Source: an uncultured Lachnospiraceae bacterium
Lineage (GTDB): Bacteria > Bacillota > Clostridia > Lachnospirales > Lachnospiraceae
Direction of reading: 5' to 3'
Length of the DNA stretch: 64,000 nt
Assembly: GCA_947175035.1 (NCBI GenBank)
Contig: CAMWLG010000003.1
Span: 1-64,000 of the forward strand
Below the pieces are notes generated by a model. The model had not been told where the DNA came from, made no database searches, and saw only the letters and a program-made list of their open reading frames with translations. Shown here one piece after another: positions 17,506 through 26,013 of this stretch. Each line of letters starts with the position of its first letter. The stretch's first letter is position 1. A program made the position numbers and the translations under genes.

Positions 17506-18549
17506 ATGTTTATCATTCGGGCGGACGGAAATGCCAAAATAGGAGCGGGACATTTGATGCGCTGTCTGACCATCGGGGAGGCGCTGTCTCCTCATCAGGA
17601 GGATATATTATTTTTATGCGCGGATGAGGATTCTGCGCTGCTGGCGGAACGCGGTGGTTTCCGTGTGGGGGTGCTTCACACGGACTATCGACAGATGGAG
17701 ACGGAGCTTGCCGCATGGGATTCCTGGGTGCGGGGCAGCGGGAATACCATTCTCGTGGACAGCTATCATGTGACAGACTCCTATTTGACAAGTCTTAAAA
17801 AATATGGCACCGTGTATCTGATGGATGATATGCAAAGACAAGCTTATCCTGTGGACGGGGTCATAAACTATAATCTTTTTGCAGATCCGGATGCTTATGG
17901 AAAAATATACGGGATAGACCAGAATGCTCCTCAGAACAATTGTGACAAAAGTGTCAGATTTTATCTCGGGGGCGATTATGTGCCTCTGCGGGCACAGTTT
18001 CGCGATGTGGAGTATCCGGTGCGGGAATATGTGTCGGACGTGCTGATCACCACAGGGGGCGCGGACGCGGACAATATTGCGGGCGAGATCTTAGAGACCA
18101 TTGACCGGCCGGACATTACTTATCATGTGTTGGTTGGCCGTTTTAGCCCGCATTTTGAAAGCTGGCGGGCGCGGGCGGCGGAGTCTTCGCATGTGCGAAT
18201 TTATTTTGATCTGCGGGATATGGCGGGTTTGATGCACCGCTGTGATCTGGCGGTGAGCGCAGGGGGCAGCACTTTGTATGAGCTTGCGGCGGTGGGGGTT
18301 CCGTTTATTTGTTTTTCCTATGCAGAGAATCAGGAGGCGCTGGCTGAGTATATGGGGAAGAAACATGTGGCGGGCTATGCCGGGGCATGGCATTTGGACA
18401 GGCTTGGTACTCTAAGGCGGATGGAGGCGCTTTTCTCCGAATTGTGTGGGGACAGGGCATTGCGGGAGCAATATTCTGAAAGGGAGCGCAGACTCATTGA
18501 CGGGCAGGGGGCAGACCGGCTGGCAGAGGTATTATGTGGCTTGAGGTGA
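17506..18549 (+). CDS. pseG: UDP-2,4-diacetamido-2,4,6-trideoxy-altropyranose hydrolase (PseG)
   Basis: A 347-residue GT-B-like hydrolase. RADGNAKIGAGHLMRCL near the N-terminus contains the glycine-rich loop and catalytic His of PseG, and SAGGSTLYELAAVGVP (about residues 250-265) forms the UDP-binding site. It removes UDP from the diamino sugar before PseI acts. Six nucleotides separate it from pseI and it closes the core operon. All of PseF, H, I and G are therefore here, with PseB and PseC at 47-49 kb. Confidence 0.88.
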   Translation: MFIIRADGNAKIGAGHLMRCLTIGEALSPHQEDILFLCADEDSALLAERGGFRVGVLHTDYRQMETELAAWDSWVRGSGNTILVDSYHVTDSYLTSLKKYGTVYLMDDMQRQAYPVDGVINYNLFADPDAYGKIYGIDQNAPQNNCDKSVRFYLGGDYVPLRAQFRDVEYPVREYVSDVLITTGGADADNIAGEILETIDRPDITYHVLVGRFSPHFESWRARAAESSHVRIYFDLRDMAGLMHRCDLAVSAGGSTLYELAAVGVPFICFSYAENQEALAEYMGKKHVAGYAGAWHLDRLGTLRRMEALFSELCGDRALREQYSERERRLIDGQGADRLAEVLCGLR

Positions 18550-18589
18550 GACCACATGGTGCTTCGGTGCGAGACGGGAAGATGAGGAT

Positions 18590-19444
18590 GTGAATTTGAA
18601 CAGTGCAAGTACATTCAGGAAAATAATATATATCGTGTCCGCCGCGTTGGTATTTGGGCTGCTCTTTTTGCTTACTTTTCCGGACAGGCAAAAAAGTCTG
18701 GTGCGGACAGAGTACCCTGTGGTCGTTCTGGGAGACAGCATTATGGGGCAGTGCAGGGATGAGACCGCGGTGGCGGCATTTTTGAGTGATATGCTGGATC
18801 GGCCTGTGTTTAACGGAGCATTTGGCGGCACCTGCATGGCGCTTCAGGAGGATGGGGTGCCCTCTGATTATGCCACGGAGCTTCTTAATATGGTGAGTAT
18901 CTCCAAGGCGCTTGCAGCGGATGATTTTGGCGTGCAGCAGACAGTGCGGAGCCGAAGGGAAATTTCGGATTATTATACTGATGTGGTGGACGAGCTGGAG
19001 TGTATTGACTTTCAGCAGGTGGAGATTCTGATTCTTGCTTTTGGTGTCAATGATTATCATGCGGGGGAAGCTGTGGATAATCCGTTGGATCCGTTGGATG
19101 AATCGACTTATGGCGGCGCGCTCAGAAGCGTGTTGACCACTCTGCGGCAAACCTATCCCCATATGAGAATCCTGTTGGTGACGCCCACTTACACATGGTA
19201 TCGCTCCAACGGGCTGACCTGTGAGGAGTATGACACGGGTTCGGTCTATTTGGAGGAGTATGTGGAGAAGGAGCTCGCCATCGCGGAGGAGTTTCAAGTG
19301 GAATCCATTGACTTGTATCATGATGTCTATCCCCATACCGTGTGGGAGGATTGGCAGATTTATACGGAGGACGGTATTCATCCCAATGAGAACGGGAGAA
19401 AGCTGATCGCAAAAATCATTGCAAAACAGATAGAGGAAAGATAA
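18590..19444 (+). CDS. SGNH/GDSL-family hydrolase or acyltransferase, membrane-anchored
   Basis: A 284-residue protein with an N-terminal membrane helix (about residues 8-28) and an extracellular SGNH domain: GDSIMGQ (block I), GAFGGTC (block II), GVNDYH (block III) and DGIHPN (block V). The start is GTG at 18590 or TTG at 18596, both after GATGAGGAT. It resembles the C-terminal half of the SGNH protein at 57-1493, including the GALR and HPNE segments, but lacks its long N-terminal region. It follows pseG by 40 nt and precedes a GtrII-like gene by 2 nt. A role in O-acylation or deacylation of a surface glycan is likely but unproved. Confidence 0.8.
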   Translation: MNLNSASTFRKIIYIVSAALVFGLLFLLTFPDRQKSLVRTEYPVVVLGDSIMGQCRDETAVAAFLSDMLDRPVFNGAFGGTCMALQEDGVPSDYATELLNMVSISKALAADDFGVQQTVRSRREISDYYTDVVDELECIDFQQVEILILAFGVNDYHAGEAVDNPLDPLDESTYGGALRSVLTTLRQTYPHMRILLVTPTYTWYRSNGLTCEEYDTGSVYLEEYVEKELAIAEEFQVESIDLYHDVYPHTVWEDWQIYTEDGIHPNENGRKLIAKIIAKQIEER

Positions 19445-19446
19445 GA

Positions 19447-21000
19447 ATGGCAGAGAGTAAGACACCGGCACAGATGTTGGAGCATCTGGTGCGAACGACC
19501 AAAAAAGAATATAAAACCGCGTTTTGGGCGGCGTTTATCATAGGGCTTCTTGTGCATATGCCTGTGCTTTTGTCTGATATCCCCAATCATGACGGACTCG
19601 GGAGCATGTATTTTGACCAGAATATGATCACCTCCGGCAGATGGTTTCTCACGGTTGCCTGTGGATTGTCCTCCTATTTTACCATACCATGGGTGATAGG
19701 GCTTCTGGGACTTCTCTACCTGGCGTTGACGGCGGTGGCGCTTGTGGCGCTTTTGGAGCTTAAGGATCGGGTATCTATCGGATTGGTCTGCGGGCTTCTG
19801 GTAAGTTTTCCGGCTCTTGCGTCCACTTTTGCGTATGTTTTTACGCTGGACGGATATATGCTGGCGTTGCTTCTGGCGGTGTTATCCGTGCTTTGTACCA
19901 AAAGACGCAAGAACGGATTTTGGCTGGGGGCAGTGTGTCTGGCGTTCAGTATGGGCACTTATCAGGCATATCTTCCATTTGCTGTTCTTCTGTGTGTTTA
20001 TGAGATTGTGATGATATTTATGGAGCATGGGAAAATAGGCGATAAAATCCGCATGGCTTTGCATTATTTATACATGGGCGTGGCGGGCATGGCGCTGTAT
20101 TATGTGATATTGCGGATATTGCTTTTGGTGCAGAGGAAGGAACTCGCCTCTTATCAGGGGATTGACGACATGGCTGGCGGTTTCCGGCTATCTTCCGTTG
20201 CGCAGATGTACCGCGATTTTCTAAGCTTTAGTGTCAAGGGGAATGTGATTTTCAACAATGTTTATTCCGCTCTTGCCTGCGGAATCCTGGCGGTGCTCGC
20301 GGTTTGGACGGTGTTTCGCTTATGTCTTCAAAGAAAATGGTGGAAGAATTTGGGATTTTTCGTTATAATAGCATTATTGATTCTTGCGCTGCCCTTGGCA
20401 ACCAATATTATTTTACTGATTTCGCCGAATGTGACATATCATTTGCTGATGCGGTATCAGTGGGTGTTATACTTGGTTTTGATGGTCGCGTTCGTGGACC
20501 GGTATACAGACAGGGGGGCGAAGGCGGGCTGTATGGTTCAATGGGGCTTGACGCTTGCGGCAGCAGTGTTGGTATTTAATTATGTTGTGACAGATAATAT
20601 CGGGTATTCTAATCTGCATAAGCGGTATGAGAAAACCTATGCATATTGTGCGAGGCTGCTTGACAGAATTGAGCAGACTGAAGGGTATTATCAGGGGATA
20701 CCTATCGCCATGGTGGGGGTGGTGGGTTACAATCCCTATCCGGTGACGGATATCACATTGCCCGTGACTTCTAATATGATCGGGTTAAACGGGGATACCC
20801 TTTTGTACACCGGTGAGAATTATCGGGTGTTTATACAGAATTATCTGGGGGCGACGCTGAATATCATGAGTCCCAAAGAGATGGAGGAGATTTATTTTTC
20901 TCAGGAGTATATCCAGATGGAGAGTTTTCCTGCCGAGTCTTCCGTGAAAGTGGTGGACGGAATCATGTATGTAAAAACAGAGAATGTGGGGAGAGATTGA
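19447..21000 (+). CDS. GtrII-like polytopic membrane glycosyltransferase
   Basis: A 517-residue protein with about ten membrane helices and a soluble tail. After the first helix it has SDIPNHDGLGSMYF and SGRWFL, the placement of the acidic and GRW motifs seen in the GtrII family, and FTLDGYMLAL later. The following gene is GtrB-like, the usual partner that makes the polyprenyl-phosphate-sugar donor, which supports the call. The paralogue at 1726-3411 has the same layout but a different sequence, so it probably uses another acceptor or sugar. Confidence 0.72.
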   Translation: MAESKTPAQMLEHLVRTTKKEYKTAFWAAFIIGLLVHMPVLLSDIPNHDGLGSMYFDQNMITSGRWFLTVACGLSSYFTIPWVIGLLGLLYLALTAVALVALLELKDRVSIGLVCGLLVSFPALASTFAYVFTLDGYMLALLLAVLSVLCTKRRKNGFWLGAVCLAFSMGTYQAYLPFAVLLCVYEIVMIFMEHGKIGDKIRMALHYLYMGVAGMALYYVILRILLLVQRKELASYQGIDDMAGGFRLSSVAQMYRDFLSFSVKGNVIFNNVYSALACGILAVLAVWTVFRLCLQRKWWKNLGFFVIIALLILALPLATNIILLISPNVTYHLLMRYQWVLYLVLMVAFVDRYTDRGAKAGCMVQWGLTLAAAVLVFNYVVTDNIGYSNLHKRYEKTYAYCARLLDRIEQTEGYYQGIPIAMVGVVGYNPYPVTDITLPVTSNMIGLNGDTLLYTGENYRVFIQNYLGATLNIMSPKEMEEIYFSQEYIQMESFPAESSVKVVDGIMYVKTENVGRD

Positions 21001-21003
21001 CAG

Positions 21004-21939
21004 ATGCCCTTGTTATCAATTGTTTTACCGGCTTATAATGAAGAACAGAATATCGCGAACACGACGACAGTCTTGTCCGCTCTCATGGAGGAGCAGGGGA
21101 TAGACTATGAGTTGGTGTTTATCAGTGACGGTTCCATAGACAGAACTTATGAAGAGATTGAGAAGGCGGCAAATGGCAATGTTCATGTCAGGGGCGCCCG
21201 GTTTTCCAGGAATTTCGGCAAGGAGGCGGCGATCTTTGCAGGGATGCAGTTGTCCACAGGGGATGCCGTAGTGGTGATGGATTGCGATTTGCAGCACCCG
21301 CCTCAGGTGATTCCACAGATGTGGGAAAAATGGCAGAAGGGCGCGGAGATTGTGGAGGGCATCAAGGCTGACCGGGGGAAGGAGAGCTTGGGCTATAAGC
21401 TTTCGGCGGGGCTGTTTTACAAGGTCATGAGCAAGCTGATCAAGATTGATATGAATGCTTCGTCGGATTTTAAGCTTTTGGATCGTAAGGTGGTGGACGT
21501 GTTGTTGCAGCTTCCCGAGCGCAACACGTTCTTTCGCGCGCTTACTTTCTGGGCGGGGTTTCGGACGGAGACGGTGGAGTACAAGGTGCAGGAGCGGCAG
21601 TTTGGCGTGAGCAAATGGTCCTTTTGGAGCCTGATGAAATACGCCATCACCAATGCCACGTCATTCAGTACATTGCCGTTGCAAATGGTGACCGTGATGG
21701 GCACGGTGTCCATCTTGGGAAGCGTCATTTTGTTCATACAGACATTGGTCAGGTATTTTATGGGGACGTCGGTGGAAGGGTTCACCACGGTGATTTTGCT
21801 GATCTTGATCATTGGCGGTTTTATCATGTTGAGTCTTGGTGTGATCGGTCATTATATCGCCAGAATCTATGAGGAGGTCAAAGGAAGACCCAAATATATC
21901 ATCAGCCAGACGACAGGGAAAGGAAGAGATTATGATTAA
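21004..21939 (+). CDS. GtrB/DPM1-like polyprenyl-phosphate glycosyltransferase (GT2)
   Basis: A 311-residue protein: GT2 domain (LSIVLPAYNEEQN; metal site VVMDCDLQHPP; RNFGKEAAIFAGM) and two C-terminal membrane helices (about residues 230-250 and 262-285). This is the architecture of GtrB and related bactoprenol-phosphate glucosyltransferases, which charge undecaprenyl phosphate with a hexose. It lies 4 nt after the GtrII-like gene, as expected for a donor-making partner. No GtrA-like small flippase is seen in the window. The stop overlaps the next gene by 8 nt. Confidence 0.85.
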   Translation: MPLLSIVLPAYNEEQNIANTTTVLSALMEEQGIDYELVFISDGSIDRTYEEIEKAANGNVHVRGARFSRNFGKEAAIFAGMQLSTGDAVVVMDCDLQHPPQVIPQMWEKWQKGAEIVEGIKADRGKESLGYKLSAGLFYKVMSKLIKIDMNASSDFKLLDRKVVDVLLQLPERNTFFRALTFWAGFRTETVEYKVQERQFGVSKWSFWSLMKYAITNATSFSTLPLQMVTVMGTVSILGSVILFIQTLVRYFMGTSVEGFTTVILLILIIGGFIMLSLGVIGHYIARIYEEVKGRPKYIISQTTGKGRDYD

Positions 21940-23059
21940 TTTTAATGTACCGCCTTATGTGGAGACAGCGGCGGGTTATATTCAGGAATGTGTGGCCAAT
22001 CAAAAAATATGTGGGGACGGAGTGTATACCAAGAAGTGCAATGAGTGGATTGAAGAGCGCACGGGTACGGCGAAATGCCTGCTCACCACTTCCTGTACCC
22101 ATGCCACGGAAATGGCGGCGCTTCTGACCCAGGTAGGGCCAGGGGATGAGGTGATCATGCCGGCATACACCTTTGTGTCCACGGCGGATGCTTTCGTGCT
22201 CAGGGGGGCGACGCCGGTGTTCGTGGATATCCGTCCGGACACCATGAATATCGACGAGACGAAGATTGAGGCGGCGATCACGGAGCGCACAAAGGGAATC
22301 GTGCCCGTGCATTATGCCGGGATTGCCTGCGAGATGGATACCATTATGGATATTGCCAAGAGACATCATCTCTGGGTGGTGGAGGACGCAGCTCAGGGGA
22401 TCATGGCTTCTTACAAGGGACGCCCGTTGGGCACTTTGGGGGATTACGGATGTTTTAGCTTTCATGAGACCAAGAATTACAGCATGGGAGAGGGCGGGGC
22501 GTTGTTGATCCGCGATGCGGAGAACATAGAGAACGCTGAGATCATTCGGGAAAAGGGAACGGATCGCAGTAAATATTACCGCGGACAGGTTGATAAATAT
22601 CGATGGATCAGCTTTGGTTCCTCTTATTTGCCCAGTGATATGAATGCCGCCTATCTGTATGCGCAATTGGAGATCGCGGACGAGATCAACGAGGCAAGGC
22701 TTACGGTGTGGAACCGTTATTATGAGCGGTTGGAGTGTTTGGCTTCGGCGGGAAAGCTGGCTCTTCCCACAGTGCCGAAGGGCTGTGTCCACAATGGTCA
22801 TATGTTTTACATTAAGGCGAAGGACATGGAGGAGCGGACGGCATTGATCAACCATATGAAGGAGAACGAGGTTCTTGTGGTGTTCCATTATGTTCCGCTG
22901 CACACGGCTCCGGCGGGATTGAAATTCGGACGTTTTCATGGGGAGGATGTGTATACCACGAAGGAGAGTGAACGTCTGGTGAGGCTTCCCATGTATTATG
23001 GTTTGACCTTGGAGCAGGTGGATTATATATGTGACAAGATTGTGGAATTCTATAGTTGA
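21932..23059 (+). CDS. dTDP-4-amino-4,6-dideoxygalactose transaminase (WecE/RffA-like)
   Basis: A 375-residue PLP enzyme of the DegT/DnrJ/EryC1 family. The opening FNVPPYVETAAGYIQE, GDGVYTKKC and LLTTSCTHATEMAALL match WecE/RffA. The PLP lysine is in FHETKNYSMGEGG. WecE converts dTDP-4-keto-6-deoxyglucose to dTDP-Fuc4N. AGGAAGAG precedes the ATG at 21932; a reading starting further upstream is inside the GT2 gene. No RmlA, RmlB or Fuc4N acetyltransferase is in the window, so the substrate must come from elsewhere or the enzyme acts on a different keto sugar. Confidence 0.8.
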   Translation: MINFNVPPYVETAAGYIQECVANQKICGDGVYTKKCNEWIEERTGTAKCLLTTSCTHATEMAALLTQVGPGDEVIMPAYTFVSTADAFVLRGATPVFVDIRPDTMNIDETKIEAAITERTKGIVPVHYAGIACEMDTIMDIAKRHHLWVVEDAAQGIMASYKGRPLGTLGDYGCFSFHETKNYSMGEGGALLIRDAENIENAEIIREKGTDRSKYYRGQVDKYRWISFGSSYLPSDMNAAYLYAQLEIADEINEARLTVWNRYYERLECLASAGKLALPTVPKGCVHNGHMFYIKAKDMEERTALINHMKENEVLVVFHYVPLHTAPAGLKFGRFHGEDVYTTKESERLVRLPMYYGLTLEQVDYICDKIVEFYS

Positions 23060-23068
23060 GGAGCGTTT

Positions 23069-24286
23069 ATGCAAGATTTTCTGGAGCGCTGTACCGCGGT
23101 TGTTAATCGGGTATTATTCATAGGCTTCGGCATCCAGATTGTGTTGGGAATCCTCTGGATGTGCAATGCTTTTGCCAGGTGGGACAGCCTTGGCGAAGGC
23201 ATTGTTTGCGTGATGGAAATGGCGGCATTGGGCGGGGCGGTTGTCTTTCTGTTGAAGCGGGGGCAGGGTTTGGCTTTGGGGCTCTTTGAAGTGCTTGGCG
23301 TGCTCACATTTCCCATGGTGCTGCAATGCCTGACAGAGCCGGATGTGCGGGTGCTTGCCTCGGCGCTGCTTTTGTTGCAGACGGGAGCTGTCTTGAGGGC
23401 AGTGAAGAGTCGGACAGACAGGGAATTTTGGATTACTTGGGGGATCTCGCTTTGCGCGTGGATGGCAGTAGGGCTGCTTTTGGGAGAGTATCTGTATTTT
23501 GGCATGGTTCCCATGGTGGTTGGTCTCTTTGGCATTGGGCGGTCAAAGAGGAAAAATCTATGGAATCATATGGTTTTGGTACTGGCGACAGCGGGCATGA
23601 TCTTCGGCGTCGGAAGCTTTTATCAAGAACGTACCCAGATCACGCCTTGTCTGGTGAGCCGTATCAGCTGGACCACGCTTTATGACAGCTATGATCAAAT
23701 GCCTGAGGAGAGGAATTCGCTTATTAATTATGATAAGATGATAGAGAGCACTTATGATGTCGCGGGCATAGAGGAGGTACTGATCCCATCTTTGGAACGA
23801 AAATTAAGCAAAGAAGAGCTGGAAGAACTATTGCGGGAGTTGATGGCGACATCTTGGCGGAATAATAAAAAGCGTATCCTCAAGGATATCGCGTGGGACA
23901 TGGCGGGGTATACCGCGGCACCCATAGTGCTGCCCATGCAGCTTCAGGGCAGGGCTTATGATTCCTGCTCTGGAATTAATTATAGACAAATACTTTTGCC
24001 TGCGCCGCGGTTGGGAAAGCTGTATATGGATTATGGATGTTGGTGGTTCTTGGTCGCCCTGACACTCCGCGCGGCGATGGGGCTGGTTGCAAGGAGGCAC
24101 TCCCCGGGGGCGGCGTTTATGGCGTGGACACTCACTGCCTTTATGATGGCTTTTGGGTATACCATGAGTGGCGCCGGAAAGATGGATTATAAAAATACGT
24201 TGTTTATCCTTTGTGGGTGGCTTGTGTGGGTTGTGGCCGTGATGGGGACAGGCGGGAATGGGAGGAAGTCGGATGAAGATGCGTAG
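23069..24286 (+). CDS. Polytopic membrane protein of unknown function
   Basis: A 405-residue protein I do not recognise. About nine hydrophobic segments are visible; between the sixth and seventh there is a charged soluble stretch (about residues 195-300) with a Glu/Leu-rich helix (SKEELEELLRELM). Nothing like a nucleotide-binding or metal-binding motif is seen. It lies 9 nt after the WecE-like gene and overlaps the next start by a few bases, so it is co-expressed with glycan genes. A part in glycan transfer or export would be a guess from context alone. Confidence 0.7.
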   Translation: MQDFLERCTAVVNRVLFIGFGIQIVLGILWMCNAFARWDSLGEGIVCVMEMAALGGAVVFLLKRGQGLALGLFEVLGVLTFPMVLQCLTEPDVRVLASALLLLQTGAVLRAVKSRTDREFWITWGISLCAWMAVGLLLGEYLYFGMVPMVVGLFGIGRSKRKNLWNHMVLVLATAGMIFGVGSFYQERTQITPCLVSRISWTTLYDSYDQMPEERNSLINYDKMIESTYDVAGIEEVLIPSLERKLSKEELEELLRELMATSWRNNKKRILKDIAWDMAGYTAAPIVLPMQLQGRAYDSCSGINYRQILLPAPRLGKLYMDYGCWWFLVALTLRAAMGLVARRHSPGAAFMAWTLTAFMMAFGYTMSGAGKMDYKNTLFILCGWLVWVVAVMGTGGNGRKSDEDA

Positions 24287-25982
24287 AGTCCTTTTCGCGG
24301 CAGGAATCGTGGCGGTTCTCTTATGGATGATGCCTGGCTGGATGCTGGGGGAACAGGCTGCTTTTACTTATCATGACCAGTTGGATGGGGAGATGATCGC
24401 CTATATTTTACAGGCAAAGCATCTGGGGGCAGGACAGACCATTCCGGAATTTATGAACGGGGCTCCGGGGACGGCTCTGACGCCGCCTGCCCCGGCATGT
24501 GTGTTGTTATTTCGTGTGTGTAGTCCTTTGGTGGCATTATTTATGATGCAGCTTGTGGGGAGTCTGATCGGATATATCGGCATGTATCTGTTGGCGGACG
24601 AAATCACGGGCAGCGCACCGGCATCGCTGATGGCGGGTCTATTGTATGCGTTTCTGCCCTTTTTGCCGGTGTACGGGTTGTCCCAGTTTGGATTGCCATT
24701 GCTTTTGTGGTTTGTGATTGGATTGCAGAAGGGCAGACAGAGGATTTCCGCCTTTGTATATGGTATTTTCTATGCGCTGAATTCTTCGCTGGTGTTGGTG
24801 GGATTTGCCGTGCTGCTCGTGCTTTGCGTGTGGTGTCTGTTTGCTTCCCCGCGGAAGAACAGGCTGAATATGGTCGTCCTGTGGGCAGGGATGGCATTGA
24901 CTTATCTTCTGACAAATGTGTCATTAATCAGCCAGATATTGGGCGTGGGTGGAGAAGGTGTCTCTCACAAGACAGAGTATGTGTTGACGGGGGAGGGATT
25001 TATCACAGGCTGGTGGAATGCGTTTCTCCACAACGGGCAGCACAGCGAGGATTATCATATATGGTTCCTCGGTTTGGTAATCGCGGTTTTCTGTGTCAGA
25101 CACCTGTGTGTTAGATTTTCGTGTGGACAGTCAGAACTGGTGAAGGCCATGGGGATTGGTCTTGGATGTATTCTGGGTATGACAGGTTTCAGTGCATGCT
25201 GGAACAGTGGTGTTGGCGTCATGATTCGCAGTCGGCTTGGGGCGCTGGGCGCGTTTCAGCTGGACAGGCTGTTGTGGCTCTGTCCCTGTGTATGGTATCT
25301 GCTGTTGGCGTGTTGTGTGGCATGGGTGCTTGAGATTGGAAGAACACCCAAGCGGACTGTGCGGTTGGCAGGGGGGATAGGCTGTATATTATTGGCGGCG
25401 GCAATCGGTGTCACGGGTCTGCAGATTTTGAAAAATAGTGATGTAAAATCCAATATACAAAAGCTTCGCAGCGCGGAATACCCCGCAATGAGCTATAGTG
25501 ATTATTATGCGATTGGCGTGTTGGAGCAGGTGCGGGAGTATCTGAGCACCAGCACGGGGCTTACACAGGAGGAGTACCGTGTGGTGAGTCTGGGGATTGA
25601 CCCAGCGGCGGCGTTATATCATGGTTTTTATTGCCTGGACGGGTATTCTAACAACTATTCGCTGGAATATAAACACAGCTTTCGCAGGGCGATCGCGCCA
25701 GCGCTTGACAAGAGCGATTATCTGCGGGAGTATTATGACGATTGGGGCAACCGCTGTTATCTCTTCGGCACGGAGAGTCCCGGGTATTATACCATAGAAA
25801 AGGGCGGATTTTATTTTCAACATTTGGAGATGGATGTGGGAGCTTTGCGGGAGTTGGGAGGAGACTATCTGCTCTCCGCTGCCTATATCGCCAACAGCGA
25901 GGAACTGGGGCTGACACTTCTGCGTGAGGAGCCCTTTGAGACGGAGACGAGCTACTACCGCATATACGTGTATGCTATTTAG
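24273..25982 (+). CDS. DUF6044-like (YkoS-type) polytopic membrane protein, second copy
   Basis: A 569-residue protein with about twelve helices and a soluble C-terminal domain. It shares with 4618-6375 the motif YHDQLDGEM after the first helix, HGFYCLDGYSNNYSLEYKH and DDWGNRCYLF near the C-terminus, and similar length, so the two are paralogues. GGAGG sits 7 nt before the ATG at 24273. Located in an operon with a GtrII-like and a GT39-like protein. Function unknown; a GT-C-type transferase is plausible from topology. Confidence 0.65.
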   Translation: MKMRRVLFAAGIVAVLLWMMPGWMLGEQAAFTYHDQLDGEMIAYILQAKHLGAGQTIPEFMNGAPGTALTPPAPACVLLFRVCSPLVALFMMQLVGSLIGYIGMYLLADEITGSAPASLMAGLLYAFLPFLPVYGLSQFGLPLLLWFVIGLQKGRQRISAFVYGIFYALNSSLVLVGFAVLLVLCVWCLFASPRKNRLNMVVLWAGMALTYLLTNVSLISQILGVGGEGVSHKTEYVLTGEGFITGWWNAFLHNGQHSEDYHIWFLGLVIAVFCVRHLCVRFSCGQSELVKAMGIGLGCILGMTGFSACWNSGVGVMIRSRLGALGAFQLDRLLWLCPCVWYLLLACCVAWVLEIGRTPKRTVRLAGGIGCILLAAAIGVTGLQILKNSDVKSNIQKLRSAEYPAMSYSDYYAIGVLEQVREYLSTSTGLTQEEYRVVSLGIDPAAALYHGFYCLDGYSNNYSLEYKHSFRRAIAPALDKSDYLREYYDDWGNRCYLFGTESPGYYTIEKGGFYFQHLEMDVGALRELGGDYLLSAAYIANSEELGLTLLREEPFETETSYYRIYVYAI

Positions 25983-26013
25983 TGTAATTTTAGAAACTAG
26001 GGGTTTGGTTCAC

